From Marinobacter shengliensis (GTDB lineage: Bacteria; Pseudomonadota; Gammaproteobacteria; Pseudomonadales; Oleiphilaceae): 64,000 nt of DNA. The stretch is taken from positions 558,001-622,000 of the forward strand of contig NZ_PXNO01000027.1 of the NCBI RefSeq assembly GCF_003007715.1, given 5' to 3'. The notes under the pieces were generated by a model, which saw nothing but the letters and a program-made list of their open reading frames with translations, searched no databases and was not told the origin of the DNA. Positions 1 to 9,465 of this stretch are shown piece by piece (positions within the stretch are counted from its first letter, which is position 1; every line of letters begins with the position of its first letter). Position numbers and translations under genes: made by a program.

Positions 1-813
1 ATTATTGCCAACGAGATGGGGGTGTCGATCAAGACCACCTCTGGCCCGGTACTGGAAAAAGCCGGCGACCTGGCCGCCATGCTGACCAATCTCGAAGAAG
101 GCGATGTGCTCTTTATCGATGAGATTCATCGCCTGAGCGCTGCGGTTGAAGAAGTATTGTATCCGGCGATGGAAGATTATCAGCTGGATATCATGATCGG
201 CGAAGGGCCGGCGGCGCGATCCATCAAGCTGGATTTGCCCCCATTCACCCTGGTGGGTGCCACAACCAGGGCCGGTTTGCTGACATCGCCACTGCGGGAC
301 CGCTTTGGCATTGTTCAGCGTCTGGAGTTCTACAACACCCAGGACCTCACGCACATCATTCTACGGTCGGCACGGTTGTCTTCGGTGACCATCGATGAAC
401 AGGGGGCGTTCGAGATAGCCCGCCGTTCCCGGGGCACACCACGAATTGCCAACCGCCTGCTGCGGCGGGTGAGGGATTTTGCCGAGGTTCGCTCAGATGG
501 CCACATAACTGCCGACATTGCCGACCAGGCTCTGAACATGTTGAAAGTGGACGACCAGGGCTTTGACCACATGGACCGCCGCCTGTTGCTGGCCATGATC
601 GAAAAGTTTGATGGGGGGCCGGTGGGTGTGGAAAGCCTGGCTGCGGCCATTAGCGAGGAGCGGGGGACCATCGAGGACGTGCTGGAGCCGTTCCTGATTC
701 AGCAGGGCTTTATGGTACGAACGCCCCGTGGGCGGATGGTAACCTCCAGCGCCTACCGCCATTTTGGTGTGGTGGCCCCGAAATCCGGTGCTGAGGATGA
801 CCTCTTTGACTGA
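1..813 (+). CDS. ruvB: Holliday junction branch-migration ATPase RuvB (5' end outside window)
   Basis: RuvB is the hexameric AAA+ motor that drives Holliday junction branch migration with RuvA and RuvC. The open frame enters at base 1, so the first visible methionine (base 16) is not the start. About 270 residues are visible; roughly 75 N-terminal residues, including Walker A, lie upstream. The Walker B segment FIDEIHRL is encoded near 112-135 and the sensor segment GATTRAGLL near 259-285. The C-terminal winged-helix part ([18 protein letters not shown]) is complete. The gene order ruvB-ybgC-tolQ is the usual gammaproteobacterial one. Confidence 0.97.
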   Translation: MIANEMGVSIKTTSGPVLEKAGDLAAMLTNLEEGDVLFIDEIHRLSAAVEEVLYPAMEDYQLDIMIGEGPAARSIKLDLPPFTLVGATTRAGLLTSPLRDRFGIVQRLEFYNTQDLTHIILRSARLSSVTIDEQGAFEIARRSRGTPRIANRLLRRVRDFAEVRSDGHITADIADQALNMLKVDDQGFDHMDRRLLLAMIEKFDGGPVGVESLAAAISEERGTIEDVLEPFLIQQGFMVRTPRGRMVTSSAYRHFGVVAPKSGAEDDLFD

Positions 814-1231
814 AAACGGTACGAAAGAGCGCTTTGAATTACCTATCCGGGTGTATATAGAAGATACAGACGCTGGTGGTATCGTCTTCCATGCCAAGTA
901 TCTTCACTACATGGAACGGGCCAGAACCGAGTGGGTGCGTAGCCACGGTGTTGGCTTGAGGGCCGGCCTGGAAGACAACATAAGTTACGTGGTTCAGCGC
1001 ATGAATCTGCACTATAAAGTGCCGGCCAAACTGGACGACCAACTGCTGGTTACTGCAGAGCCCACGGCCTCATCCCGGGTTTGGATGAACTTTCGGCAGC
1101 AGGTGCTGCGAGCGGCAGACCAGCAGTTGTTGTGCGAGGCCGATGTGCGGGTGGCCTGCATCGCACTGGATACCGGCAAGCCCAAGAGGCTGCCTGAAAA
1201 CATGCAAGAAATTCTGAAGAAATCCATTTAG
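797..1231 (+). CDS. ybgC: Tol-Pal associated acyl-CoA thioesterase YbgC
   Basis: This is a hot-dog-fold thioesterase of the 4-hydroxybenzoyl-CoA type that accompanies the Tol-Pal genes. The N-terminus carries the family signature [17 protein letters not shown] with the catalytic Asp, then MERARTEW. I start it at ATG 797, which overlaps ruvB by 17 bases and has GAGG next to it, giving 144 residues. An in-frame start at 764 would add 11 unfamiliar residues inside ruvB. The family is usually about 135 residues. It is the first gene of the Tol-Pal operon, 38 bases before tolQ. Confidence 0.93.
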   Translation: MTSLTENGTKERFELPIRVYIEDTDAGGIVFHAKYLHYMERARTEWVRSHGVGLRAGLEDNISYVVQRMNLHYKVPAKLDDQLLVTAEPTASSRVWMNFRQQVLRAADQQLLCEADVRVACIALDTGKPKRLPENMQEILKKSI

Positions 1232-1269
1232 TTTATTGAAAAGCCTACAAACATAGTTGGGAGTGCACA

Positions 1270-1956
1270 GTGGAAGCGGAACTTTCAGTCTGGTATCTGA
1301 TTGCCAATGCCGGGGTTTTGGTGCAGTTGGTCATGCTGTTGCTGGTGTTGGCATCGGTGGTGTCCTGGGCTTTGATTTTTCAACGCATTCAGGTGTTCCG
1401 GAAAGCGAAGCAGGCGCAGCTGGCCTTTGAAGAACGGTTTTGGTCCGGCATGGATCTGGGGCAGCTCTACAAAGAGGTGAATGCAGACCCGACGCCGTTT
1501 TCCGGCATGGAATCTGTATTCCGGGCCGGCTTCAAGGAGTTTTCCCGCCTGCGTCAGCAAAGTCGCGATGCCGACGCCGTCATGGAAGGCACTCAGCGTG
1601 CTATGCGGGTGGCTTTTTCCCGTGAGCAGGAGCGCCTGGAGACCCATCTTCCGTTCCTGGCAACTGTGGGTTCAACCAGTCCATATGTGGGGTTGTTCGG
1701 TACCGTGTGGGGCATCATGAATTCCTTCCGGGGGCTTGCCCAGGTGCAGCAGGCAACGCTTGCCACGGTGGCTCCGGGTATCTCGGAAGCATTGATCGCA
1801 ACCGCCATGGGTCTGTTTGCAGCGATCCCGGCGGTTATTGCCTACAACCGTTTCTCTGCCATGTCGGATGCGTTGCTGAAGAACTATGAAACCTTTGCCG
1901 AGGAGTTTTCGAGCATTCTGCATCGCCGTGTCCACAACAGTGACCAGGCTGCCTGA
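1270..1956 (+). CDS. tolQ: Tol-Pal system proton channel subunit TolQ
   Basis: TolQ is an inner-membrane protein homologous to ExbB and MotA. With TolR it forms the proton-driven motor that energises TolA during outer-membrane constriction. Three membrane spans are visible: residues about 13-35 (VLVQLVMLLLVLASVVSW), about 135-155 (TVGSTSPYVGLFGTVWGIM) and about 170-195 (ALIATAMGLFAAIPAVIAY). The TSPYVGLFGTVWGI stretch is the family hallmark. The start is a GTG with GGGAG six bases upstream. Length (228 residues) is normal, and tolR follows after 31 bases. Confidence 0.96.
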   Translation: MEAELSVWYLIANAGVLVQLVMLLLVLASVVSWALIFQRIQVFRKAKQAQLAFEERFWSGMDLGQLYKEVNADPTPFSGMESVFRAGFKEFSRLRQQSRDADAVMEGTQRAMRVAFSREQERLETHLPFLATVGSTSPYVGLFGTVWGIMNSFRGLAQVQQATLATVAPGISEALIATAMGLFAAIPAVIAYNRFSAMSDALLKNYETFAEEFSSILHRRVHNSDQAA

Positions 1957-1987
1957 TGGCACACGTCGATAAAGGGAGGAGAGCGGC

Positions 1988-2443
1988 ATGAGCGGCATGA
2001 AAGGTATGGGCTTGATGCCCCAGCAAAAACGCAAGCCGATGTCGGAAATCAACGTGGTGCCCTACATCGACGTGATGCTGGTACTGCTGATCATTTTCAT
2101 GGTGACGGCTCCGATGTTGACCCAGGGTGTAAAGGTGGATTTGCCCCAGACCACATCAGACCCGATCCAGCAAGACAAGGACGTTGAATCCATTACCGTG
2201 TCGGTAGACGCCAACGGTGCCTATTACATGGATATCGGCGACCGAAGCAGCGACCCGATGACGCTGGCCGAGGTGCGTGAGCAGGTGGCCAACATCCTGT
2301 CACAGCGTACCAATGGCGAAGTGCTGGTGCGTGGTGACGAGTTCGTGGAGTACGGCGTGGTTGTGCGGCTGATGGCTGAGCTGCAGGCCGCTGGCGCAAC
2401 CGGGGTTGGCCTGATAACCGACGCACCTCAGGAAAGGCCTTAA
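1988..2443 (+). CDS. tolR: Tol-Pal system motor subunit TolR
   Basis: TolR belongs to the ExbD/TolR family: one N-terminal membrane anchor and a periplasmic domain. The motif EINVVPYIDVMLVLLIIFMV at about residues 19-38 contains the anchor and the conserved membrane Asp (in YIDV) that carries protons with TolQ. A strong GGAGG ribosome-binding site precedes ATG 1988; an in-frame ATG three codons later is less well placed. The length of 151 residues fits the family. It lies between tolQ and tolA in one operon. Confidence 0.96.
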   Translation: MSGMKGMGLMPQQKRKPMSEINVVPYIDVMLVLLIIFMVTAPMLTQGVKVDLPQTTSDPIQQDKDVESITVSVDANGAYYMDIGDRSSDPMTLAEVREQVANILSQRTNGEVLVRGDEFVEYGVVVRLMAELQAAGATGVGLITDAPQERP

Positions 2444-2461
2444 CAGAGTGGCATTATTGTT

Positions 2462-3499
2462 GTGAAGGGTCACGAGCGGGAAACCATCAGTACCGATACG
2501 GCGCCCCTGAAATCGCCAGTGGTAATGTCTGTGGCATTACACCTGTTGATTGTCGGGATTGCGCTGGCGGGCTGGTCCTGGACATCGCCGATATCTGAGC
2601 CGGAGCCCAGAACCATTTCTGCGCGGCTGGTCAGCCCGGAACCCCGGCCGAGCCCGGTGGTGGATGAGCAGGATCAGCGGGATCGCGAACAGGAGCGCCG
2701 TCAGCAACAGGAGCGTGAGCGCCAGCAGCAGGAAGCAGAACGCCGCCGTCAGCAGGAAGAGCAGGCCCGGCGGGAAGCAGAACGGCAGGCTCAGGAACAG
2801 GCGCGGCAGCGGGAGGAAGAGCGCAAGCGCCAGGAAGCGCAGGCTCGTGAACGGGCCGAGCAGCAGGCGCGGGAACAAGAGGCTGCGCGACAGAAAGCGG
2901 AGGCAGAGGCCAAAGAGCGTGAGCGCCAACGTGCTGAAGAAGAACGCAAGCGGCAGGAAGAGGCAAAGCGCAAAGCCGAGGAAGAGAAACGTCGCCAGGA
3001 AGAGCGTCGTCGGCAGGAAGAGGCCGAACGCAAGCGGCAGGAAGAAGCTGCCCGGCAGGAAGCGGAACGTAAACGCCAGGAAGCCGAGCGCAGATTAAGA
3101 GAGCAGCAACTCGAAGCCCTCGCTGACGAATCCCGCCGAGAGAGGGAGGCGGAAGCCCGGCGCCAACAGGAGGCCGCTGCTGCTCGAGCACGTGAAGCGC
3201 AGATGCTGTCGGAAAGCGAAAAGTACCAGGCACTTATACGTGAGCGTTTGAGCCAGGCCTGGTACCCGCCGTCATCGGCGACGGAAGATATGACGGCCAG
3301 GGTTCAGATTACCCTGCTGCCGACCGGGGAACTGGTTAACGCCCGGCTGGTCAGCAGTAGCGGGAATACAGCATTTGATAACTCGGCGTTGGGTGCCGTC
3401 CGGTCTTTGAGCCGGTACCCGATTCCGTCAGATCGGGATACGTTTGAGCGTTATTTCCGTCAGTTTACTATTGAATTCAATCCGCAACGGTTGCGGTGA
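2462..3499 (+). CDS. tolA: Tol-Pal system periplasm-spanning protein TolA
   Basis: TolA links the TolQR motor to Pal and TolB across the periplasm. A GTG start gives one N-terminal membrane helix (about residues 20-38, VVMSVALHLLIVGIALAGW). A long charged coiled-coil follows from about residue 70 to 260, almost entirely Arg, Gln, Glu, Ala and Lys. A TonB-like C-terminal domain (about 265-345) contains the typical SLSRYPIPSD segment. The coil makes the primary sequence hard to align, but the three-part layout and position identify it. The stop overlaps the tolB start by four bases (GTGA). Confidence 0.94.
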   Translation: MKGHERETISTDTAPLKSPVVMSVALHLLIVGIALAGWSWTSPISEPEPRTISARLVSPEPRPSPVVDEQDQRDREQERRQQQERERQQQEAERRRQQEEQARREAERQAQEQARQREEERKRQEAQARERAEQQAREQEAARQKAEAEAKERERQRAEEERKRQEEAKRKAEEEKRRQEERRRQEEAERKRQEEAARQEAERKRQEAERRLREQQLEALADESRREREAEARRQQEAAAARAREAQMLSESEKYQALIRERLSQAWYPPSSATEDMTARVQITLLPTGELVNARLVSSSGNTAFDNSALGAVRSLSRYPIPSDRDTFERYFRQFTIEFNPQRLR

Positions 3500-4833
3500 G
3501 GCCTATGACATTGAACGCACATGACTCCTATCGTCAGGGATTTCCCTTTACCACGGCGCTGGCAGCACTGGTTGTTCTCATGCTGCTTGCCAGTCAGGCG
3601 AGGGCAGAGCTGCTCATCCGCATCACTGAAGGTGCGGATTCCGCCATCCCCATCGCGGTGGTGCCATTTGCTGAAAGCGGTGCCATGCCTGCTGGCGACA
3701 AGGTAAGCAGTATTGTGCAGTCAGATCTGACCATGAGCGGCGAATTTCGCCCGCTTGAGCCCTCCCGAATGCTTAGCCTGCCTTCGCAGCGCTCGGAGGT
3801 GTATTTCCGGGACTGGCGCCTGCTGGGGCAACGCTACGTTCTGGTGGGGCAACTGACCCGTTCAGGTGACCGTATCGAAGCCAGATACGAATTGTTTGAT
3901 GTAAACCGGGAAGAGCGCATCCTCGGAGAAACCGCCGGCGCCTCGGCCAGCAATGTTCGGACCCTCGCCCATCACATCAGTGACCGGGTGTACGAGGCCA
4001 TTACCGGTGATCCTGGCGTGTTCTCGACCAAGCTCGCCTATGTCACGGTGACCGGAGACGGCGATAACGCCCGCTATCGTTTGCACGTAAGCGATGTGGA
4101 CGGAAAGCGCTCAAGAATCCGCCTTGAAAGCCGCGAGCCCATTCTGTCTCCCGCCTGGTCTCCGGACGGCAAGCAGCTGGCCTATGTGTCTTTTGAAACC
4201 GGCAAGCCTGTGGTGTTTGTCCATGAACTGGCCAGTGGAAACCGCAAGAAGGTGGCGGATTTTCCTGGTCTGAACTCGGCACCCGCCTGGTCACCGGATG
4301 GCAAATCCATGCTGCTGACCCTGTCCAAAGACGGTAACGCGGAGATCTACCGGCTTGATATCGCCTCCGGTAACCTGACCCGGATGACTAACCATTGGGC
4401 CATCGACACCGAGGGTGCCTGGGATCACACCGGCCGGGGAATCTATTTCACGTCGGATCGTTCAGGTGGCCCCCAGATCTACCACATGGATCGAGCGGGT
4501 GCCGAACCAAGGCGAATTACCTTTGGCAGCCGATACAACGCCCGCCCAAGACCGGATGCCAAAGGTGAATATGTGTATTACGTGCATCAAAGGGAAAGGG
4601 CGTTCCATATCGCCCGCACGAATCTGAAAAACGGGGAGGAATCTGTCATTACCCGAACCGAATCGGATGAATCGCCGAGCGTTTCACCAAACGGACGCTT
4701 GTTGATTTATGCCACACAGCAAAACGGTACCGGCGTGCTCACGGTTGTCTCGGCAAATGGCGGGGCGGCGTACAGCCTGCCGGCGTCAGACGGTGATGTC
4801 CGTGAGCCCGCCTGGGGCCCTATCGTTCGCTGA
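3496..4833 (+). CDS. tolB: Tol-Pal system beta-propeller protein TolB
   Basis: TolB is a periplasmic protein that binds Pal and TolA. It has a signal peptide (ALAALVVLMLLASQARA, about residues 18-34), an N-terminal TolB domain and a C-terminal six-bladed propeller. The propeller repeats are visible as SPAWSPDGKQLAYVS, APAWSPDGKSMLLTL and SPSVSPNGRLLIYAT. The listed start is GTG 3496, which overlaps the tolA stop and implies translational coupling. ATG 3505 in the same frame is a real alternative and leaves the signal peptide intact. Pal follows after 45 bases. Confidence 0.95.
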   Translation: MRPMTLNAHDSYRQGFPFTTALAALVVLMLLASQARAELLIRITEGADSAIPIAVVPFAESGAMPAGDKVSSIVQSDLTMSGEFRPLEPSRMLSLPSQRSEVYFRDWRLLGQRYVLVGQLTRSGDRIEARYELFDVNREERILGETAGASASNVRTLAHHISDRVYEAITGDPGVFSTKLAYVTVTGDGDNARYRLHVSDVDGKRSRIRLESREPILSPAWSPDGKQLAYVSFETGKPVVFVHELASGNRKKVADFPGLNSAPAWSPDGKSMLLTLSKDGNAEIYRLDIASGNLTRMTNHWAIDTEGAWDHTGRGIYFTSDRSGGPQIYHMDRAGAEPRRITFGSRYNARPRPDAKGEYVYYVHQRERAFHIARTNLKNGEESVITRTESDESPSVSPNGRLLIYATQQNGTGVLTVVSANGGAAYSLPASDGDVREPAWGPIVR

Positions 4834-4878
4834 ACACGTTGTTGTCCAATAAACCAATCACGATAAGGAAGTGCACAC

Positions 4879-5448
4879 ATGAAACTGTCAGTACAGACCA
4901 AAGCGTTTGCGATGTTGTTGTCCGTGGGCCTGGTGGCCGGTTGTAGCTCCACCGGCGATACTATGGAAGACGGTGCTTATGGCTCCGATGTGGCCGCCAT
5001 TGATCAGGACGGCGGTTCCACCGTTTATGGCGGCGCCGATGGTGATGGCGTCTCTTCCTCTCGTCTGAGTGAAGAAGAGCGTCAGGCCGCGCGCGAGCAG
5101 GCTGAGCAGGAAGCATTGCGTAACATCACTACGTTCTACTTCGATTTCGATACCTCCGAGATCAAGCAGGAGGCCCGCGATGTTCTGGTTGCCCACGCCC
5201 AGTTCCTGGCCAACAATCCACGCCAGAACGTGCGTCTTGAAGGGCATGCCGATGAGCGCGGCACCAAGGAATACAACCTTGCCCTGGGTGAGCGTCGTGC
5301 CAATGCAGTTCAGCGTTTCCTGATTGTTAACGGTGCTTCCCGTGGCCAGATCGAAACCGTAAGCTATGGTGAAGAGAAGCCAGCTGTTCGCGGTTCGTCC
5401 GAGAGTGCCTGGGCGCAGAACCGTCGCGTTGAGCTGGTGTTCAAGTAA
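4879..5448 (+). CDS. pal: Peptidoglycan-associated lipoprotein Pal
   Basis: Pal is an outer-membrane lipoprotein that binds peptidoglycan and is mobilised by the Tol motor at division sites. The signal sequence ends in the lipobox VAGC, with Cys22 as the predicted lipidated residue. A low-complexity linker follows to about residue 70. The OmpA-like peptidoglycan-binding domain begins at TTFYFDFDTSEI and contains LEGHADERGTKEYNLALGERRA. The length (189 residues) is typical. Confidence 0.97.
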   Translation: MKLSVQTKAFAMLLSVGLVAGCSSTGDTMEDGAYGSDVAAIDQDGGSTVYGGADGDGVSSSRLSEEERQAAREQAEQEALRNITTFYFDFDTSEIKQEARDVLVAHAQFLANNPRQNVRLEGHADERGTKEYNLALGERRANAVQRFLIVNGASRGQIETVSYGEEKPAVRGSSESAWAQNRRVELVFK

Positions 5449-5473
5449 TCGAAGTCACTGATCGGAAGGTCCC

Positions 5474-6244
5474 ATGAGAAAATTGCTCATGGCGACAGTG
5501 CTGCTCCCGCTGGGCCTTGGCCTGGCGGGAGTCAGTCAGGCACAGTCGTCTGCACCCGCGTTCCAGAACAATGAGTCTGAAGCCCAGCGCAAGTCGGGCA
5601 ACAATCAGGCTACGGCTGAACTCTTCTACATGATCCAGCAACTCCAGAGCGATGTGCGCAGGCTGCAAGGGCAGGTGGAAGAACAGAAGCATCAGATCAG
5701 CCGCCTGCAACAGCAAAGCCGGGATCGGTACGTGGATCTGGACCAGCGGATACTGGACCTGTCCAAGGCTGTTGAGCGCAAGGCCGAAGACACCCGGGAA
5801 TCAAGCCGTGCAGCCGAATCCGGTCAGGGTGGCCAGCTAACGCCGGCCAGGGTTTACCGATCCCCCGGTGCGGATGAGCAGAAAACCTATAACGACATCA
5901 TTGATCTGATCCGGAACAAGAAAGACTTTGATACCGCTATCAGTCGGCTGTACGAGTTTATCGATGAATATCCGGAAGGGGACCTTACCGTCAATGCCTA
6001 TTATTGGCTGGGTGAGGTGTACCTGGCGGAACCCCGTCTGGAGCAGGCCAAGCAGGCCTTTACCATTGTCGCTACCCGTTTCAGTGATCACCGAAAAGCG
6101 CCAGACGCGGTCTACAAGCTCGGTATGACGCTTGATCGAATGGGCGAAAAAGACGAAGCGAAACGTCGCATGCAGAGCGTTGTGGATAATTATCCCAATA
6201 CGGGTGCTGCGGATCTGGCCCGGAAATACCTCGAGAAGGCGTGA
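5474..6244 (+). CDS. cpoB: Cell division coordinator CpoB (YbgF)
   Basis: CpoB is the periplasmic last member of Tol-Pal operons and coordinates outer-membrane constriction with septal peptidoglycan synthesis. A signal peptide (to about residue 23, SQAQS) is followed by a coiled-coil (about 40-100, rich in Gln, Arg and Glu), a linker, and TPR repeats from about residue 135. The TPR part includes DLTVNAYYWLGEVYLAEPR and APDAVYKLGMTLDRMGE. Start ATG 5474 is preceded by GGAAGG. No clear terminator follows; the next feature is a tRNA promoter. Confidence 0.93.
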   Translation: MRKLLMATVLLPLGLGLAGVSQAQSSAPAFQNNESEAQRKSGNNQATAELFYMIQQLQSDVRRLQGQVEEQKHQISRLQQQSRDRYVDLDQRILDLSKAVERKAEDTRESSRAAESGQGGQLTPARVYRSPGADEQKTYNDIIDLIRNKKDFDTAISRLYEFIDEYPEGDLTVNAYYWLGEVYLAEPRLEQAKQAFTIVATRFSDHRKAPDAVYKLGMTLDRMGEKDEAKRRMQSVVDNYPNTGAADLARKYLEKA

Positions 6245-6321
6245 CTTTGTTCACGGATTAATCCGGTTGTCTGCTTGTTGATCTGTCTCGGAAAAAAGTT
6301 GGGAAATCCCGTAAAAAGGGG

Positions 6322-6349
6322 TTGATCAGCAAAAAAATATCAGTAATAT
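6322..6349 (+). promoter_or_regulatory. Candidate sigma-70 promoter for the tRNA-Lys pair
   Basis: TTGATC at 6322-6327 and TAATAT at 6344-6349 are separated by 16 bases and lie 13 bases before the first tRNA-Lys. The bases after the -10 (GTGCGCC) are GC-rich, as in stable-RNA promoters under stringent control. Both boxes are only partial matches, so this is a prediction. Confidence 0.5.
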
Positions 6350-6362
6350 GTGCGCCTCGTTT

Positions 6363-6438
6363 GGGTCGTTAGCTCAGTTGGTAGAGCAGTTGGCTTTTAA
6401 CCAATTGGTCGAAGGTTCGAATCCTTCACGACCCACCA
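6363..6438 (+). tRNA. tRNA-Lys (anticodon UUU), copy 1
   Basis: A 76-base cloverleaf runs from GGGTCGT to ACGACCC, followed by an encoded ACCA end. The D-arm starts AGCTCAGTTGGTAGAGC. The anticodon loop CTTTTAA carries TTT at 6396-6398, reading lysine codons. The T-loop GTTCGAATCC is intact. Confidence 0.98.
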
Positions 6439-6499
6439 AATTCAGGGTATTGGTCCTGAGCGCCAGTATTCGCCGGAAGCGTGGCCGGCAACCAGTTAT

Positions 6500-6575
6500 G
6501 GGTCGTTAGCTCAGTTGGTAGAGCAGTTGGCTTTTAACCAATTGGTCGAAGGTTCGAATCCTTCACGACCCACCA
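6500..6575 (+). tRNA. tRNA-Lys (anticodon UUU), copy 2
   Basis: This is base-for-base identical to the copy at 6363-6438, including the encoded CCA, and is separated from it by 61 bases of unrelated sequence. Both are probably processed from one transcript that ends at the hairpin at 6611. Confidence 0.98.
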
Positions 6576-6610
6576 AATAACAAAGCCCGGTAACGGGTTT
6601 TGTGGAAAGA

Positions 6611-6635
6611 AGAGCCCCCAGGGCTCTTTTTTTTT
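6611..6635 (+). terminator. Rho-independent terminator after tRNA-Lys genes
   Basis: AGAGCCC and GGGCTCT form a 7-base stem around a three-base loop and are followed by eight T residues. It ends the tRNA transcript before nadA. Confidence 0.88.
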
Positions 6636-6768
6636 GGCTTCACGAACCCATCTAGTCAGCATGGGCGTACTCATTTTCCGGGTGCCCGGGAGGCTATGTT
6701 ACAGCCCCATGAAAACACGCCCGGAAGTGATATACTCTCGCGGTAACAGTAACTTCAGAGATCCAGAA

Positions 6769-7830
6769 ATGACACGAGCGCAAGACCGTATCCTTGTTCA
6801 GGAACATCTGGCACACGAAGCGGAGCCAAAGGCCCTGAGTGCCAGCGAGAAAGCTGAGCTTGAGGCACGCATCAAGGCAGCCCTCAAAGAGAAGGATGCT
6901 GTGCTCGTGGCCCATTACTACACAGATCCGGATATCCAGCGTCTTGCCGAGGAAACCGGCGGCTGTGTTGCCGATTCCCTGGAAATGGCACGGTTTGGTA
7001 ACCAGCATCCTGCGTCTACGGTGGTGGTGGCTGGTGTCCGTTTCATGGGTGAAACCGCCAAGATTCTGAATCCCGAGAAGCGGGTGCTGATGCCCACGCT
7101 GGAGGCTACCTGCTCCCTCGATATTGGCTGTCCCGCGGATGAGTTTTCCGCTTTCTGCGATCAACATCCGGACCGGACGGTGGTGGTGTACGCAAACACT
7201 TCTGCGGCCGTAAAGGCGAGGGCGGACTGGGTGGTGACCTCCAGCTGCGCCCAGGCCATTGTTGAGCATCTGGATGCCAGAGGGGAGAAGATCCTGTGGG
7301 CGCCGGACAAACACCTGGGCCACTACGTGCAGAAAACAACGGGCGCTGATGTGTTGTTGTGGGATGGCTCCTGTATCGTGCATGAAGAGTTCAAGCATCG
7401 GGGCCTGGAAGATCTCAAGGCGCTTTATCCCGAGGCAGCTGTACTGGTGCATCCGGAATCTCCCGACGCGGTGGTGGAGATGGCTGATGTGGTCGGTTCA
7501 ACCTCTCAGTTGATTCACGCGGTCCAGACGCTGCCCAATGAAGAATTCATCGTGGCCACGGATAACGGTATTTTCTACAAGATGCAGCAACTGGCGCCCA
7601 ACAAGACGCTGATTGAAGCGCCAACGGCGGGTAATGGCGCCACCTGTCGCAGTTGTGCCCACTGCCCCTGGATGGCTATGAACGGCCTTGAGAACCTGCT
7701 TGCGGTATTGGAGCGGGGCGATCAGGAAGTGCTGGTTGACCCGACCCTGCGTGAAGACGCATTGCGCCCGCTGCGCCGGATGCTGGATTTCACCGCCAAC
7801 ATGAACCTGAAAGCTGCCGGAAACGCCTGA
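6769..7830 (+). CDS. nadA: Quinolinate synthase NadA
   Basis: NadA is the [4Fe-4S] enzyme that condenses iminoaspartate with dihydroxyacetone phosphate to quinolinate in NAD synthesis. I start at ATG 6769 (353 residues). The open frame extends to 6634 in the terminator of the tRNA genes, but those 45 codons look non-coding. Cluster cysteines are visible in [20 protein letters not shown] and [13 protein letters not shown]. Substrate-binding segments [12 protein letters not shown] and [10 protein letters not shown] are intact. It stands alone and converges with bepA. Confidence 0.96.
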   Translation: MTRAQDRILVQEHLAHEAEPKALSASEKAELEARIKAALKEKDAVLVAHYYTDPDIQRLAEETGGCVADSLEMARFGNQHPASTVVVAGVRFMGETAKILNPEKRVLMPTLEATCSLDIGCPADEFSAFCDQHPDRTVVVYANTSAAVKARADWVVTSSCAQAIVEHLDARGEKILWAPDKHLGHYVQKTTGADVLLWDGSCIVHEEFKHRGLEDLKALYPEAAVLVHPESPDAVVEMADVVGSTSQLIHAVQTLPNEEFIVATDNGIFYKMQQLAPNKTLIEAPTAGNGATCRSCAHCPWMAMNGLENLLAVLERGDQEVLVDPTLREDALRPLRRMLDFTANMNLKAAGNA

Positions 7831-7839
7831 CCATCCCCG

Positions 7840-9309
7840 TTAGCCTCTCCGGGCTTGCAGTCTGTCAGTAATGTCGTTCAGGCGTTCGTTGACCACCTGC
7901 CGTTCGGCAGACCCGGCGGGCAGCTTTTCCTGGGCCTGGCGCAGCTGACGTTGGGCGGATTGCAAGTCCCCCATCAAGGCATAGTATTCTGCCCGTGCGC
8001 GGTGCACACCCACGATATTCCTGGCCATTCCCTCGGCTTCGGCCAGTCGTAACCAGATCTGCTCCCGTTCCGGCAGGCGCCGGGCCAGGTCCCGCAGCAA
8101 GCCGGCGGCGGTATCCCCATTGCCGTCGGCAATCTCGATTTCGGCGAGTGTCCAGGTGATGGGGTAGTTGCGTGGGTTTCTGGCCAATGCCTGCCGCAGC
8201 AATGTCCGTGCGTCTTCATAACGTTTCTGGTCCAGCATCACGTCGGCCAGGGTCACCTGAAAGGTGATTCTGCCCGGGCTGCCGTCCAGAAGTTCCCGCA
8301 GTATGCGCTCGGCCTTGTCGTATTGCTGGTTGCGCTGATAGGCCACAGCCAGCCCGTAGCGAATGGCGTCGTTGCGTTTGGCGTCATCCCTTGCCAGGTA
8401 ATCCTCGAACGTCTCGACTGCCAGTTGCGCTGACGAGGCGTAACGCACCTGCAGGCGGCTACGAACCAGGTGATATTCCTGGCCATCCCGGATGCGTTCG
8501 TCGGGATACTGTTCCGCCCGGTTACGGCTGTCGGCGACCCGGTTCTGGGTTAATGGGTGGGTCGACAGGTACTCGGGCATCTGATTTCCCTGTAACCGGT
8601 TCTGTCTCATCATGATTTCGAACATTTCCGGCATGCCGCGCGGATCGAGGCCGGCGTTGGCCAGAATCTCCATGCCCACCCGGTCGGCCTCCTGTTCATG
8701 GGCCCGGCTGTAGGCCAGCATGTTCTGGATTGACAGGGCCTGGGTGCCGGCGATGGCGGCAATGCCAATATCGGATTGGGTAACCGCGGACAGCACGATA
8801 CCGGCGATCATCCCGGCCAGTGTCAGCGGTGCGCTGGTTTCCTGTTGCTCCATGCGGCGGGCAAAGTGACGTTGGCTCAAATGCGCCAGTTCGTGGGCCA
8901 TGACTGAGGCAAACTGTTGTTCCGTTGCGGCATTGAGGAACAGTCCACCATTAACGCCCACGATACCGCCCGGGACAGCGAAGGCGTTAAGGGCAGGGCT
9001 GTCGATCAGAACCAGCTTCAGTTCCCGGTTATCCAGCGGGGCAGAGGGCACCAGTTTGTAGGTAATGGCGTGCAGGTAGTCGTATACCAGCGGGTCTTGT
9101 ATCTGGGGTGCGGAACGCCGGATAGACGCCATCACCTGCTGGCCGATTTCCGCTTCCTGCTGGCCGGAAATGAGGCCAGCGCTGCCGCCTATACTGGGCA
9201 GGCTGGATTCCTGGGCATGGCTGAACCCGCCGGAGAGCAGCAGGGGGAGTGCCAGAGCAAACGTGGTCAGTAAACGGCAGACAGGATTCTGGCGATCAGT
9301 TCGATTCAT
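7840..9309 (-). CDS. bepA: BepA-like periplasmic M48 metalloprotease with TPR repeats
   Basis: The BepA/YfgC family takes part in assembly and quality control of outer-membrane proteins, notably LptD. A signal peptide (about residues 12-33, ending SHAQE) precedes an M48 peptidase domain. Zinc motif HELAH is at residues 139-143, and the third ligand Glu lies in EQEADRVG near residue 207. From about residue 300 the protein is TPR-like (YQRNQQYDKAERILRELL and similar). At 489 residues it matches the family. It is transcribed away from tusA and toward nadA. Confidence 0.9.
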   Translation of the reverse strand: MNRTDRQNPVCRLLTTFALALPLLLSGGFSHAQESSLPSIGGSAGLISGQQEAEIGQQVMASIRRSAPQIQDPLVYDYLHAITYKLVPSAPLDNRELKLVLIDSPALNAFAVPGGIVGVNGGLFLNAATEQQFASVMAHELAHLSQRHFARRMEQQETSAPLTLAGMIAGIVLSAVTQSDIGIAAIAGTQALSIQNMLAYSRAHEQEADRVGMEILANAGLDPRGMPEMFEIMMRQNRLQGNQMPEYLSTHPLTQNRVADSRNRAEQYPDERIRDGQEYHLVRSRLQVRYASSAQLAVETFEDYLARDDAKRNDAIRYGLAVAYQRNQQYDKAERILRELLDGSPGRITFQVTLADVMLDQKRYEDARTLLRQALARNPRNYPITWTLAEIEIADGNGDTAAGLLRDLARRLPEREQIWLRLAEAEGMARNIVGVHRARAEYYALMGDLQSAQRQLRQAQEKLPAGSAERQVVNERLNDITDRLQARRG

Positions 9310-9465
9310 GGATTTCAGTCACACCCGTGGGGATTTGCCACTTTGACATCAGCATAGCCCGGAAAGTTCGTATCTGTATTACGAAGACTTGAGATGCAAT
9401 AGGGTAACACCCCCGGCATAATGCCTGCTCGATTATTGGATAAATGGTAATGGTGTTCGCTTAAC

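Noticed and set aside
2550..3098. Alternative reading frames within tolA
   Set aside because: The repetitive Arg/Glu/Gln coding region leaves several frames open, giving Arg-rich or Leu-rich shadows with no independent support.
6363..6575. Tandem tRNA genes as an integration site of a mobile element
   Set aside because: There is no integrase, no partial tRNA copy with foreign cargo, and only 61 bases between the two genes.
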